DNA of 64,000 bases from Firmicutes bacterium UBA6806. Lineage in GTDB: Bacteria; Bacillota; Clostridia; Peptostreptococcales; Acidaminobacteraceae. The notes beneath the pieces are model-generated. The model had not been told where the DNA came from, ran no database searches, and saw nothing but the letters and a program-made list of their open reading frames with translations. Shown here in pieces: positions 1 to 11,730 of the stretch. How positions within the stretch are numbered: the first letter of the stretch is position 1; every line of letters begins with the position of its first letter. The stretch spans positions 1 through 64,000 of the forward strand of contig DKFC01000035.1 in the NCBI GenBank assembly GCA_002452745.1, in the 5' to 3' direction. The translations under genes were made by a program, and so were the position numbers.

Positions 1-22
1 ATATTCAATAGGGGGGAAACTT

Positions 23-1663
23 ATGAAAAAATGGATTCACTGGAAGCTCGTTCTATCAATCAGTATATTTCTATCCATCTTACTCATCACAAACGTCATT
101 TATAGAGATTATATGTCGCTTCCAAGTGAAAACTGGTCGAAATATATAACTTTATACCAGTCTGCATCAACAGAAGATACGAATAACTATTATAATGATA
201 TTCTAGATGCAACGTCTACTGATGATAATCTACTGATAACCTTTTCAGATAAAAATACTCTCAACCTTCAAAAATTAGATGAAAATGGCAACATTTTAAG
301 CTCCAATACATTTGAAATGACTTCGCCAGCTTTCAAATTGTCTATTTCGAAAAATGCTGGCACAATTGATGTCTTGGTAGCCCATGAGTATTCGATTTTA
401 AAGTATAGCTTCAATGAGAGTACTTTGGATTTCATTTCCGAGTATGAAGTAACCTCTTCTTATGATGATGTGAAATTTTCAGACGGAACGGCTCTCTACC
501 TTATAGAAGATACATTTTATTTTTTTAACGGAACATCAACCGCTATTGCTGGTTCCAATAAGCTCACTGAACAATTTGACTATTCAATTAAAGACGACAG
601 TGTTTATATTAGCATTTTAGAATACGATTATGGTTATTACTACTATGCTGTTCAAACATACGATCTGATGCAAAGTAAAACCAGCTATACACGAATTGAG
701 AAAATCAGTACTATTTCAGGCACCATTTCTTTGGATATAGATAGCATCATCCACAATCAAAAACTATACGGATGTATTATATTAAAAAACACTAAATTTG
801 GACAAAACTATATCGATACTAGAGTTTTAGATTTATCCAATTTCTCACTTTTAGAATCCTATGATGCCACCAATATGAATTATGATCCCAACATGCACAT
901 AGTTGTCTATAACGATCAAGTTTGCATGGCCTATAATGATAAAAGTTTTATTGGCAAACATGAAATTGGATCTCAGTTTTCAAACTATACTAATGTCTTT
1001 TTGAAATCCATCGATGATGTAACACCAATTGACCATACAGCAACTAAAATTCTGACCAAATCTCAAAACTATGCTCCAAATATGAAATTGATATTGTTTA
1101 AAGGTCATCATTACCTATTCACTTCAGAGATTTTAAATCAAGCGAACTATATCTATCTGTCCAGCGATATACCTTCAATTATTGAAAAAAGTCTTAATAT
1201 GACCTTTGATGAATATAAAAATATATTGTTTGGAGCACTGACTTATATCCCGACATCACTCCTGACCATTTGGTCTGTTATCATTGGATTGATTATTCCA
1301 GTTGCCTTTATTGCCATTCCAATTGCAATTTTTAAAATGAACTGGGTTGAGCACAATCACGGCAAAATGCTTAAAGCAACACTGGCTGCCTATTTACTCA
1401 TCAAGATTTATTATTTCTACGATAACTGGAATTCCATCTATCTTCCATTTGGTGATTTAGGCGCAACACCATTTCATCTAAGTACTGTGCCGGCTGTTTT
1501 TGCCACTTTTATATTTACAACTGGAATCAGTTTTATCTGCCTTTACCTACAGCGGAAACGCAACCCAGAGACTCATTTTATCACCTCGTTTTTTAGTTTC
1601 TTTGGTTTTGAAATGATTCAATATATGCTCTACATCACAGTTTATTTGACCATGTTTAAATAG
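23..1663 (+). CDS. Unknown membrane protein with large extracytoplasmic domain
   Basis: I do not recognise this 546-residue protein. It has one N-terminal membrane segment (about residues 9-27), then about 370 residues of polar, Tyr/Asp/Ser-rich sequence predicted to lie outside the cytoplasm. Short beta-strand-like stretches there would fit a propeller or sandwich fold. The last 145 residues hold about four hydrophobic segments, starting near residues 403-437. The start codon follows a very strong ribosome binding site (GGGGGGAAA). It runs toward gyrA, and the two genes share a terminator. The gene may belong to an operon beginning left of the window. The membrane topology is well supported; the role is unknown. 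Confidence 0.7.
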   Translation: MKKWIHWKLVLSISIFLSILLITNVIYRDYMSLPSENWSKYITLYQSASTEDTNNYYNDILDATSTDDNLLITFSDKNTLNLQKLDENGNILSSNTFEMTSPAFKLSISKNAGTIDVLVAHEYSILKYSFNESTLDFISEYEVTSSYDDVKFSDGTALYLIEDTFYFFNGTSTAIAGSNKLTEQFDYSIKDDSVYISILEYDYGYYYYAVQTYDLMQSKTSYTRIEKISTISGTISLDIDSIIHNQKLYGCIILKNTKFGQNYIDTRVLDLSNFSLLESYDATNMNYDPNMHIVVYNDQVCMAYNDKSFIGKHEIGSQFSNYTNVFLKSIDDVTPIDHTATKILTKSQNYAPNMKLILFKGHHYLFTSEILNQANYIYLSSDIPSIIEKSLNMTFDEYKNILFGALTYIPTSLLTIWSVIIGLIIPVAFIAIPIAIFKMNWVEHNHGKMLKATLAAYLLIKIYYFYDNWNSIYLPFGDLGATPFHLSTVPAVFATFIFTTGISFICLYLQRKRNPETHFITSFFSFFGFEMIQYMLYITVYLTMFK

Positions 1664-1715
1664 CCTTAAGTCAATGAAAAAACCTTTACAGGCTACGAAA
1701 ATACTATAAGTAAAT

Positions 1716-1773
1716 AAAAAAACACCTCTAACTCCAAACATTGCTGATGTTCAAGAGTTAAGAGGTGTTTTTA
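1716..1773. terminator. Bidirectional terminator between the membrane protein gene and gyrA
   Basis: Inverted repeat AACACCTCTAACTC (from 1721) / GAGTTAAGAGGTGTT (from 1755), with one bulged base. It is flanked by A-rich sequence on the left and a T run on the right, so it can stop transcription from both converging genes. Confidence 0.85.
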
Positions 1774-1788
1774 TTTTAAAGTTCTCAA

Positions 1789-4308
1789 TTATTCAGTTTC
1801 AGCGGTGTGATTCTCTACAGTTTGGTTTCCTTCAGATTCTTCATCGGAATCATCTTCTTTAATCACTGCAATGGAAACAAGATTTGTCTCATCATCCACT
1901 TTCATGAGTTTAACACCTGATGTAATTCTGCCAGTTACAGAAATATCTTCAACTTTTATTCTAATCAAAACGCCATTATCATTTATAATCATGAGGTCAT
2001 CGGCATCTTCAACTACTTTTGCACCGATAACATCACCTGTTTTGCTGTTTAAATTATAGGTGATAATTCCCTTACCACCTCTTGTTTGCTGTCTGTATTC
2101 AGTCAGCGGCGTTCTTTTCCCATATCCGTTTTCCGATACGACTAAAAGTTTAGCAAGGTCATCTACAATATCCATTTCTATAACTCGGTCATAGCTTGCC
2201 AGTTTGATAGCTCTAACACCTGTGGCAGTTCTACCCATTGCTCTGACATCCGCCTCATTAAATCTTATGGATTTACCCTTAGCTGTTATGACGATGAGAT
2301 TGTCTTCACCAGATGTTCGTCTAACAGATATCAGTTGATCATCATCTTTTAGATTAATGGCAATCAAACCCGTTTTACGTGACGTATCAAACTGATCCAC
2401 TGTGGTCTTTTTAATGATTCCCTGTTTTGTACACAGCGTTAAATAACCATTTTCAAAGTCTTTTATAGGGACTATTGCCGTTACATTTTCATCAGATTCA
2501 AGTGGAAGCAAATTCACGATAGCAGTTCCCTTTGAAATTCTAGAACCATCTGGAATCATATAGGCTTTCATTCTGTATACTTTTCCAAAGTTCGTAAAGA
2601 ACAGAAGATAATCATGTGTTGAAGTGGTAAAAATATCTTTGACAAAGTCCTCTTCTCTCGTTGAAAGGCCTGTCTTACCCCTTCCGCCCCTCTTTTGAGA
2701 AACGTACTCGCCTGTGGATACTCTCTTGATGTAACCTGCATGCGTCAAGGTGATAATCACTTCGTCTTCCTCGATTAAATCTTCATAGTCAATTTCATCA
2801 GGATTAATGCTGATTTCTGTTCGACGTTCATCGTTATATTGTTTTTTAATTCTGAGAAGGTCTTCCTTGATAATTGACATTAACAGCTCTTTATCCTCTA
2901 AAATTGAAATCAGATAGTCAATGAGTTTTAAGAGTTCTTGATACTCATTTTCTATTTTTTCTCTTTCCAATCCCTGAAGTCTTCTAAGGCGCATGTCAAC
3001 GATTGATTTTGCCTGTACATCTGAAAGGTCAAATCTTTCCATCAGTCTCGCTTCAGCATCATTATAGGCACTTCTAATAATTCTGATGACTTCGTCTATA
3101 TTGTCAATTGCAATTCTTAGTCCTTCCAGTATATGAGCTCTATCTCTTGCTTTTTTAAGGTCATATTGAACCCTTCTAGTTTCTACATCCATTTGATGTT
3201 CGATGTAGACATTCAGCATTTCTCTAAGGTTCATAACTTTTGGTTCACCTTCAACAAGTGCCAACATGATAATGCTATAAGACACTTGAAGCTGTGAATT
3301 TTTATAAAGCTGATTGAGCATGATATTCGCATTGACATCTTTTCTTAATTCTATGACAATTCTAATGCCATTTCGGTTACTTTCGTCTCGAAGATCGGTA
3401 ATGCCATCAACACGCTTGCTTTTTACAAGTTCAGCAATTCCTTCAATCAGTTTTGATTTATTGACTTGGAACGGAATTTCAGTGATGATAATTCTGTTTT
3501 TTCCGTTTTTCATTTCTTCTATTTCAGCTTTTGAACGCAATATCACCCGACCGCGACCTGTTCTATAAGCGCGTTTGATTCCCTCAACGCCCATAATTTC
3601 AGCGCCTGTTGGAAAATCAGGTCCCTTAATGCATTCCATAAGATCATAGACATCCGTCTCTGGATCATCTATCAATCGAACGGTTGCATCAATAACTTCA
3701 CCTAAGTTATGAGGTGGAATAGAAGTAGCCATCCCAACGGCAATCCCGTTTGAACCATTTACCAGTAAGTTTGGAAAACGGCTTGGCAAAACAACTGGCT
3801 GGAGTTCAGTCTCATCAAAGTTAGGCATGAAGTCCACAGTTTCTTTTTCTATATCTCTCAGCAATTCGCCAGCAAGTTTAGTCATCCTAGCTTCGGTATA
3901 ACGCATTGCTGCCGCACCATCACCATCAATTGAACCAAAGTTACCATGACCATCTACAAGCATATATCTCATGGAAAAATCCTGTGCAAACCTAACCATT
4001 GCATTATAAATAGACGAGTCACCATGTGGATGGTACTTACCGATAACTTCCCCTACAATACGTGCAGATTTACGATGCTGTTTGTCATGTGTAAATCCAA
4101 TTTCGTTCATTGCATACAGTATACGCCTATGAACTGGCTTAAGTCCGTCTCTTGCATCTGGAAGCGCACGGCTAACAATAACACTCATGGCATAGTCTAT
4201 ATAAGACTTTTTCATTTCTTCCATAATGTCAACATGAATAATCGTCTCTGATGCGTTCATTCTCTCATCTATTTCTTCATTGATGTCATCATCTTTAAAA
4301 TCACTCAA
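1789..4308 (-). CDS. gyrA: DNA gyrase subunit A
   Basis: Gyrase A subunit, 839 residues, which breaks and rejoins DNA during negative supercoiling. The breakage domain includes the catalytic tyrosine in [10 protein letters not shown] (Tyr137). The C-terminal pinwheel carries the gyrase-specific box [10 protein letters not shown], which separates it from ParC, and the tail is acidic. The quinolone-determining segment reads [12 protein letters not shown]. The E. coli Ser83 position is Ser98 here, but the Asp87 position is Asn102. It lies 13 bp downstream of gyrB in the leftward operon from the origin. Confidence 0.97.
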   Translation of the reverse strand: MSDFKDDDINEEIDERMNASETIIHVDIMEEMKKSYIDYAMSVIVSRALPDARDGLKPVHRRILYAMNEIGFTHDKQHRKSARIVGEVIGKYHPHGDSSIYNAMVRFAQDFSMRYMLVDGHGNFGSIDGDGAAAMRYTEARMTKLAGELLRDIEKETVDFMPNFDETELQPVVLPSRFPNLLVNGSNGIAVGMATSIPPHNLGEVIDATVRLIDDPETDVYDLMECIKGPDFPTGAEIMGVEGIKRAYRTGRGRVILRSKAEIEEMKNGKNRIIITEIPFQVNKSKLIEGIAELVKSKRVDGITDLRDESNRNGIRIVIELRKDVNANIMLNQLYKNSQLQVSYSIIMLALVEGEPKVMNLREMLNVYIEHQMDVETRRVQYDLKKARDRAHILEGLRIAIDNIDEVIRIIRSAYNDAEARLMERFDLSDVQAKSIVDMRLRRLQGLEREKIENEYQELLKLIDYLISILEDKELLMSIIKEDLLRIKKQYNDERRTEISINPDEIDYEDLIEEDEVIITLTHAGYIKRVSTGEYVSQKRGGRGKTGLSTREEDFVKDIFTTSTHDYLLFFTNFGKVYRMKAYMIPDGSRISKGTAIVNLLPLESDENVTAIVPIKDFENGYLTLCTKQGIIKKTTVDQFDTSRKTGLIAINLKDDDQLISVRRTSGEDNLIVITAKGKSIRFNEADVRAMGRTATGVRAIKLASYDRVIEMDIVDDLAKLLVVSENGYGKRTPLTEYRQQTRGGKGIITYNLNSKTGDVIGAKVVEDADDLMIINDNGVLIRIKVEDISVTGRITSGVKLMKVDDETNLVSIAVIKEDDSDEESEGNQTVENHTAETE

Positions 4309-4321
4309 CTTTTATTCCCTC

Positions 4322-6244
<1,923 letters not shown>

Positions 6245-6247
6245 CTA

Positions 6248-7354
6248 CTAGCTTTGAATGCTTCCATTTTTCACCTGTATTAACTTTGAAGCATTTATAT
6301 AATCATCTAATAGATTTTTTACATCTGTTGTTGTGATGATTGTCTGTACATTTTTTAAAGTATAGATGAGATCTCTTTGCCTCTTATGGTCAAGCTCACT
6401 CATGACATCGTCCAATAAAAGGATTGGATACTCTCCAACTTCTCTCTTAATGATTTCAATTTCGGAAAGTTTGAGTGAAAGAGCAGCTGTTCTCTGCTGT
6501 CCTTGAGACCCAAATGATTTTATGTTGATGCCATTGATTTTAATATCAATATCATCTCGATGTGGACCCACTGATGTGAAGCCTCTCTTTATATCGCTTT
6601 CCTGGTTTTTTTTGAGTCCCGCCATTAAGTCACCCTTTATTGTATCATAATTTGTCAGGTTCTTAACAGAAGTAATATAATTTATTGATAAATTTTCAGT
6701 TTGACTGGTTATATTTTTATGAATCTCATGGCTAATATCATTTAAGAGTCCAACAAAACTCATGCGCTTAACGATGATTTTAGCGCCTTTTAGAGCCAAT
6801 TGTTCATCCCAGATATCCAGTGTTTCTTTAAAGGCCGGCTGATAAAAAATCTTTTTTAACAATTCATTTCGCTGTATTAAAATACGATTGTATTCAATAA
6901 TATCAAGACAATAGATTCTGCTGATATGAGACAGCTCTCTGTTAATGAATTTTCGCCTCTCCTGAGGACTATCCTTAATGAGCTTTAAATCATCTGGATA
7001 AAACAAGACAAGATTTATCGTTCCGAGTAGTTCAGATATTTTTGTGATGTTGACCCCATTCACCAAGAATTCTTTTTTATTCTTTTGGTTTATTCTGTAT
7101 TCAATCGCCTGCTCATATCCATTTTCCTGTTCAATTTCAATTTTTACTGTGGTTGTCTCCTCTTCAAAATTGATTAAATCAGAATCTTTATTGGTTCTAA
7201 ATGACTTTCCAAACCCACAGACATAGAGTGCCTCTAAAAGATTGGTCTTTCCTTGGGCATTGTCACCAATGATGATGTTGAGTTTGTCATCTAGTTCGAG
7301 CTTTTGATAGTCATAGTTTCTAAAATTTTTAAGTGCGATTGATTTGATTTTCAA
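6248..7354 (-). CDS. recF: DNA replication and repair protein RecF
   Basis: SMC-like ATPase that helps load RecA at single-strand gaps. The 368 residues include Walker A IIGDNAQGKTNLLEAL near the N-terminus, the ABC-type signature region FGSQGQQRTAALSLKLSE, and Walker B LLLDDVMSELD. Length is typical of the family. It sits between the S4-domain gene (9 bp upstream) and gyrB (12 bp downstream). Confidence 0.96.
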   Translation of the reverse strand: MKIKSIALKNFRNYDYQKLELDDKLNIIIGDNAQGKTNLLEALYVCGFGKSFRTNKDSDLINFEEETTTVKIEIEQENGYEQAIEYRINQKNKKEFLVNGVNITKISELLGTINLVLFYPDDLKLIKDSPQERRKFINRELSHISRIYCLDIIEYNRILIQRNELLKKIFYQPAFKETLDIWDEQLALKGAKIIVKRMSFVGLLNDISHEIHKNITSQTENLSINYITSVKNLTNYDTIKGDLMAGLKKNQESDIKRGFTSVGPHRDDIDIKINGINIKSFGSQGQQRTAALSLKLSEIEIIKREVGEYPILLLDDVMSELDHKRQRDLIYTLKNVQTIITTTDVKNLLDDYINASKLIQVKNGSIQS

Positions 7355-7363
7355 AGTGTATCC

Positions 7364-7609
7364 CTACGCTTTCACTTTAACCTTTATTTGATGAAGTTCA
7401 ACGATATTACCATCTTCATCTGGAATCAACACTTCCACTTCATCAGCTTCTCTTATCTTTTTACCTCTTTGGACACAGACATCTCCATTTACTTTTACAA
7501 ATCCATCTTGAATCAGTATCTTTGAAATACCGCCTGAATCCACAATCTCAGCAAATTTTAGAAGTTGGTCCAATTTTATAAATTCCGTTTCTATCCATAT
7601 GATATTCAT
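7364..7609 (-). CDS. yaaA: S4-domain RNA-binding protein, YaaA/RlbA type
   Basis: An 81-residue protein made almost entirely of one S4 RNA-binding fold, with LDQLLKFAEIVDSGG, the lysine-rich VKVNGDV turn and RGKKIREADEVEV. This small gene between dnaN and recF is a Firmicute hallmark. A role in 50S assembly has been proposed for the family, but this copy is named by position and fold. It lies 11 bp after dnaN. Confidence 0.88.
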   Translation of the reverse strand: MNIIWIETEFIKLDQLLKFAEIVDSGGISKILIQDGFVKVNGDVCVQRGKKIREADEVEVLIPDEDGNIVELHQIKVKVKA

Positions 7610-7620
7610 GTGTTAACCCC

Positions 7621-8727
7621 TTATTTTGAAATTCTACATGGCAATACCAGATAGGTATAATTGTCATGATCTATTGGTTTGATAATACATGGGCTTACGT
7701 TGTTAATCAACTCCAAGGTAATGTCTTCACTGTCTATAACTTTTAGCGCATCAATCAAGTACTTTGGATTAAACCCTATTTCCAAATCGTTGCCTTCAAG
7801 TTCTATGCTAACTTTTTCCATGGAACTTCCCATCTCAGAACTAGATGAAATTTTGATGAGATCATCTTTGATTTCTAGTTTTATAGCGACGTTTTTATTT
7901 TCTCTTGCCATGAGGAACGATCTGTCAATACAAGTCAGAAATTGATCGCTATTTACTTTTGCCACAGATTTAAAATCACTTGGTAAAATCTGAGTATAAT
8001 TGATGAACTCCCCTGCCAGTAACCTCGAATAGACTTTCAAAGTATCCAGTGTAAACAGAACTTGCTTGTCGTCAAATGAAATTTTTAAATCACCTTTAGA
8101 ATCCACTTGAGAAATGATCTTATTGATTTCATTTAAAGTTCTACCTGGAACAACGGCTTTATTGCTAAGTGCCGTCTTGACATTAGCTCTCTTAATGGCC
8201 ATTCTAAATCCATCTATTGCAACCATATTGAATTTGCCATTTTCGATTTCGAGCAAGGCGCCTGTCAGTATAGGTCTTGACTCATCCTGTGAAATGGCAA
8301 AACTGGTTTGTCTAATCATATTAGAAAATAGTTCTTTATCAATTTCAAATGAATTTTGATCGTCTATAGCAGGTAATTCTGGATATTCGTTTCCAGGAAG
8401 ACCTACAATTTTAAAACTTGAATCCACACAGTTTATAGTAATCACATTGTTTTCGCTCACATCAATTTCAACGCTGCTGTTAGGCAGTTTCTTAATGAGT
8501 TCTGTTAAAAGTCTTGCTGGTATAACCACACTTCCCTGTTCAGAGATGTTTGCATCCATAAAAGTTTCAATGCTCAGGTTCAAATCATTTCCGATAAGTC
8601 TTAATTGATCACCTTTCGTTTCAAAATAAATACCTGATAAGATAGGCAATGTCGTTTTACCTGAAACAGCTTTAGAGACTAAATTAATAGCTGTTGATAA
8701 TTCTTGTTGTTGGCAAGCAAATTTCAT
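7621..8727 (-). CDS. dnaN: DNA polymerase III beta subunit (sliding clamp)
   Basis: Ring-forming processivity clamp, 368 residues, with three repeated clamp domains. It starts MKFACQQQELSTAIN and ends in YLVLPCRISK, matching the conserved family C-terminus (LPMRL type). It follows dnaA on the minus strand across a 224-bp spacer that appears to contain the origin unwinding element. ATG is preceded by AGGAGG on the coding strand. Confidence 0.97.
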   Translation of the reverse strand: MKFACQQQELSTAINLVSKAVSGKTTLPILSGIYFETKGDQLRLIGNDLNLSIETFMDANISEQGSVVIPARLLTELIKKLPNSSVEIDVSENNVITINCVDSSFKIVGLPGNEYPELPAIDDQNSFEIDKELFSNMIRQTSFAISQDESRPILTGALLEIENGKFNMVAIDGFRMAIKRANVKTALSNKAVVPGRTLNEINKIISQVDSKGDLKISFDDKQVLFTLDTLKVYSRLLAGEFINYTQILPSDFKSVAKVNSDQFLTCIDRSFLMARENKNVAIKLEIKDDLIKISSSSEMGSSMEKVSIELEGNDLEIGFNPKYLIDALKVIDSEDITLELINNVSPCIIKPIDHDNYTYLVLPCRISK

Positions 8728-8951
8728 GGGTGATCCTCCTTTTATAAATAAATAATAGATTAAGATTTAATTAGTAATAGTAATAGGGCCTGTTGATTTG
8801 TGGAAAAGTACTCGAATCGAAGTAGACAGCACAAAATCCCTATGAATTACATGTGAATAAAATGATGAAAAACTTGAAGGTTTTCCACTGTGGATGATTT
8901 GAGAAAAATAAAAACTTATCAACAAAAAAGTTATACACATGTACACAGGGA
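8728..8951. other. oriC, dnaA-dnaN part: DnaA boxes, DnaA-trio and AT-rich unwinding element
   Basis: Read in the dnaA direction (decreasing coordinates), the spacer holds box-like sequences at 8931-8939 (TTATACACA on the plus strand), 8916-8924 (TTATCAACA), 8889-8897 (TGTGGATGA) and 8799-8807 (TGTGGAAAA). A half-matching box at 8791-8799 is followed by the GC-rich GGGCC (8786-8790). Next is 8772-8786, which read 3' to 5' on the plus strand is GAT AAT GAT AAT GAT, and then AT-rich sequence to about 8740. This order (boxes, GC patch, trios, AT-rich DNA) matches the basal unwinding system described for Bacillus subtilis between dnaA and dnaN. The sequence match is direct; function is inferred. 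Confidence 0.75.
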
Positions 8952-10286
8952 TTACTCGCCTTTAATTTCTTTAATAATAGCATCTATTCGATGTTTGAAA
9001 TCAAAATCGTTGCTCATATCGTTATTGATTTTTTCACAGGCATGAATAACAGTTGTATGATCACGTCCACCAAATTCTTCGCCTATCTTTGGAAGAGAGA
9101 GATCGGTCAGCTCTCTTGAGATATACATGGCAATTTGTCTTGGATAGGCAATTTGGCGGGTTCGCTTTTTAGATTCGAAGTCATCTACTTTTATATTGAA
9201 GTATTCTGCAACGGTAGCTTTGATGAGTTCAATATTGATCTTTCTTGCTTTATTAGAGGCAATTAAGTCTTTGAGAGCTTCATTTGCAAGGGATATATCA
9301 ACCTCTCTCTTTGTGAGGGTTGAATAGGCAACCACTCTGTTAAGTGCCCCTTCTAATTCACGGATATTAGACTTGATCTTAGAGGCAATGAATTCAAAGA
9401 CTTCATTAGGGACGTCAACTTTATCCCGTTCTGATTTCTTCCTTAATATAGCAATTCGAGTTTCAAAGTCTGGTGCCTGAATATCTGTGATAAGCCCCCA
9501 TTCAAATCGAGATCTCAATCGGTCTTCAAGCGTTGGTATTTCTTTAGGCGGACGATCGGATGACACGATGATTTGCTTATTGGCTTCATAGAGCGCATTA
9601 AATGTATGGAAAAATTCCTCTTGAGTTCTCTCTTTTCCAGCGATGAATTGAATATCATCGACTAGTAAAACATCAACGGTTCTATATTTATTTCTAAATT
9701 CTTCATTCTTATCGTCTTTTATGGAGTTGATGAGTTCATTTGTGAATTGTTCACTGGATACATAGTATATTTTGGCATTTTTATTTTGAGAAAGAATATA
9801 ATGGCCAATGGCATGCATTAAGTGAGTCTTGCCCAGTCCAACGCCTCCGTATATAAACAGAGGGTTGTAAGCTTTTGCAGGAGATTCAGCAACTGCAAGG
9901 GATGCAGCATGTGCAAATCGGTTGCTGTTGCCGACGACAAATTCATTGAAGATATATCTCGAGTTTAAATTTGTGGATTCTAGGAGGTCGTTGACTTCTT
10001 GCTCCATTGAGACCTTATTTTTTTCAAGGGTGTTTTCTTCAGGGATGATGTATTTAATGATGTAGTCTTGATTGGTGACGTGTTTGATTGTGTTTTTGAT
10101 CAAATCGTTGTATCTGGTTTCAAGAACACTTCTATTTAAGACACTTAGTGTCTGTAAGATGATGATGTTGCCCTCAATCATAACTGGGTCGATGGTTTCT
10201 ATCCAAGTATTGAAACTAACGGTCATTAACTCGTTGCGCATAATCTCCCTGGCTTGATCCCAAATGGTCTGCAAATAATTATCCAT
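8952..10286 (-). CDS. dnaA: Chromosomal replication initiator DnaA
   Basis: AAA+ initiator protein, 444 residues, of normal length. Domain I is N-terminal ([17 protein letters not shown]). The AAA+ core has Walker [17 protein letters not shown], Walker [13 protein letters not shown] and the arginine-finger region [12 protein letters not shown]. The C-terminal helix-turn-helix carries the signature [15 protein letters not shown] that reads DnaA boxes. The gene is flanked on both sides by DnaA-box clusters, which suggests autoregulation. Confidence 0.98.
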   Translation of the reverse strand: MDNYLQTIWDQAREIMRNELMTVSFNTWIETIDPVMIEGNIIILQTLSVLNRSVLETRYNDLIKNTIKHVTNQDYIIKYIIPEENTLEKNKVSMEQEVNDLLESTNLNSRYIFNEFVVGNSNRFAHAASLAVAESPAKAYNPLFIYGGVGLGKTHLMHAIGHYILSQNKNAKIYYVSSEQFTNELINSIKDDKNEEFRNKYRTVDVLLVDDIQFIAGKERTQEEFFHTFNALYEANKQIIVSSDRPPKEIPTLEDRLRSRFEWGLITDIQAPDFETRIAILRKKSERDKVDVPNEVFEFIASKIKSNIRELEGALNRVVAYSTLTKREVDISLANEALKDLIASNKARKINIELIKATVAEYFNIKVDDFESKKRTRQIAYPRQIAMYISRELTDLSLPKIGEEFGGRDHTTVIHACEKINNDMSNDFDFKHRIDAIIKEIKGE

Positions 10287-10800
10287 GTGTTATCCTCCTA
10301 ATAAAATATACTTATCCACAAAAAAATGTTGAAACTGTTGATAGTTTTTTGAAATAGGCTCAGTTTTTTTTATGGTATAAAATTGTGGATAAATATGACT
10401 CCATATGACTTATCAACAGAAAATGGGGTATTTTATCAACACTATCAACAGTATAATATGCAAAAAGTCAAAAAAAAATTGATAAATAATCAACATATCA
10501 TACTTATCCACAACTTCATGGTTTAGAAAAAGGTAAATTGTTAGTACAAATTATTTTATCAGAGATTCGATGATTTTTCAAACTTATCCACAAAAAATTA
10601 ATGTAAATTAACAGGGTTTTTATTGTGGATATCTTTTTGGCTAAAAAAAAATCTAAAAATTTTTTATCCCCTGTGGATAAAATTACTTTTTTTTGCACAA
10701 TGAAATTTTGATATGGCACAAGATGAGATTATCTATGAATGGTTTATTACTATATATAGTAGATAAATATGGGATATAACATAATATTAATAAGGGGGAT
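10287..10800. other. oriC, dnaA-rpmH part: DnaA-box cluster in an AT-rich spacer
   Basis: Perfect TTATCCACA boxes occur at 10312-10320, 10504-10512 and 10584-10592 (plus orientation), and at 10384-10392 and 10672-10680 (minus orientation). One-mismatch forms occur at 10410-10418, 10433-10441 and 10624-10632. Long A and T runs fill the gaps, and 10735-10800 is very AT-rich. This corresponds to the upstream box cluster of bipartite Firmicute origins. It separates the two divergent operons and marks the strand switch of the window. Confidence 0.9.
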
Positions 10801-10807
10801 TTAGAAC

Positions 10808-10836
10808 TTGACAGGGCTAGTGCTTCAAGTTATAAT
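10808..10836 (+). promoter_or_regulatory. Sigma-A promoter of rpmH
   Basis: Consensus TTGACA (10808-10813) and TATAAT (10831-10836) with 17-bp spacing, about 70 bp upstream of the rpmH start. A perfect match of this kind fits strong ribosomal protein expression. Confidence 0.9.
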
Positions 10837-10907
10837 ATTTTAGCGGACTTGTGTAGAAATTTTGTTAATATATATAGTATGTTTTCAAGTTAAGGAGGTG
10901 TCTGGTA

Positions 10908-11042
10908 ATGAAGCAAACTTTTCAACCTAAGAAAAGACAAAGAAAAGTTGAGCACGGTTTCAGAAAAAGAATGAAAACTAGCTCAGGAAGAAATGTTCTT
11001 AAAGCAAGAAGAAGAAAAGGTAGAAAAAAATTATCTGCTTAA
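10908..11042 (+). CDS. rpmH: Ribosomal protein L34
   Basis: A 44-residue, highly basic protein of the large ribosomal subunit, starting [13 protein letters not shown] and ending [14 protein letters not shown] is preceded by AAGGAGGTG. The position immediately right of the origin box cluster and ahead of rnpA is universal in Firmicutes. Confidence 0.97.
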   Translation: MKQTFQPKKRQRKVEHGFRKRMKTSSGRNVLKARRRKGRKKLSA

Positions 11043-11046
11043 TGGA

Positions 11047-11078
11047 TTAAAAGACCGCAGTCAGTGGTCTTTTTTTGT
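11047..11078 (+). terminator. Terminator/attenuator after rpmH
   Basis: Hairpin AAAAGACC / GGTCTTTT followed by seven T residues, in the 121-bp gap before rnpA. It would lower rnpA output relative to rpmH. Confidence 0.75.
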
Positions 11079-11163
11079 AATTTTTTTAAGCAACCTTCAT
11101 CAGACCTATAATTGATGAGGGAATTCTCATTTTTTTGTGAGAGGGTATTGGTGTGGAGGTCCT

Positions 11164-11493
11164 ATGACTTATGAAAGTTTAAAAAAACCTTCAGAGTTCA
11201 GTAAGGTATATAAGCGAGGAAAATCTTTTGCTGATAAAAATTTAGTAATCTATATGCTTCCAAATAAGTTGGATTACACACGCGTAGGACTGTCCGTCAG
11301 TAAAAAAGTTGGAAATAGTGTTAGACGCAATCGGGTTAAAAGATTAATCAGGGAAACCTTTAGATTAAATTATCATGAGAATTTTGGCTATGATATCATT
11401 TTTATAGCGCGCGTCAGGGCAAATACTGCCGATTTTGCCGCAATTGAAAAATCTATGAAATTTTTATTAAATAAAATGAATAGTAAAGCGTGA
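11164..11493 (+). CDS. rnpA: Ribonuclease P protein component
   Basis: Small basic protein cofactor of RNase P, which matures tRNA 5' ends. With the start at ATG 11164 it has 109 residues. The family signature RVGLSVSKKVGNSVRRNRVKR is split here as VGLSVSKKVGNSV and RRNRVKRLIRE. An in-frame GTG at 11137 would add nine residues, but GGAGGT at 11155-11160 favours 11164 although the spacing is short. YidD follows after 5 bp. Confidence 0.93.
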   Translation: MTYESLKKPSEFSKVYKRGKSFADKNLVIYMLPNKLDYTRVGLSVSKKVGNSVRRNRVKRLIRETFRLNYHENFGYDIIFIARVRANTADFAAIEKSMKFLLNKMNSKA

Positions 11494-11498
11494 TTTAA

Positions 11499-11708
11499 AT
11501 GAAATATGTTATGATATTTATGATAAAATTATATCAAAAGTTTATCTCCCCCCTATTGGGCAGTAATTGTAGATTTATGCCTACCTGTTCGCAGTATTCA
11601 ATCGAAGCGATCACTAAATACGGGGCAATAAAAGGTGGCTTTTTAAGTGTGAAAAGAATATCAAAATGCCATCCTTTTCATCCAGGTGGGTATGATCCAT
11701 TAGAATAA
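11499..11708 (+). CDS. yidD: Membrane protein insertion efficiency factor YidD
   Basis: A 69-residue YidD protein with the conserved core [17 protein letters not shown] and [12 protein letters not shown]. It assists insertion of membrane proteins by YidC and Sec. It sits between rnpA and yidC, as in most bacteria. The N-terminal helix looks amphipathic. Confidence 0.95.
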   Translation: MKYVMIFMIKLYQKFISPLLGSNCRFMPTCSQYSIEAITKYGAIKGGFLSVKRISKCHPFHPGGYDPLE

Positions 11709-11730
11709 TTAAAAATAGGAGGAACATTCA

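Noticed and set aside
10516..10719. 67-codon minus-strand open frame within the origin
   Set aside because: It covers several DnaA boxes and has a composition expected from AT-rich DNA; it is not a gene.
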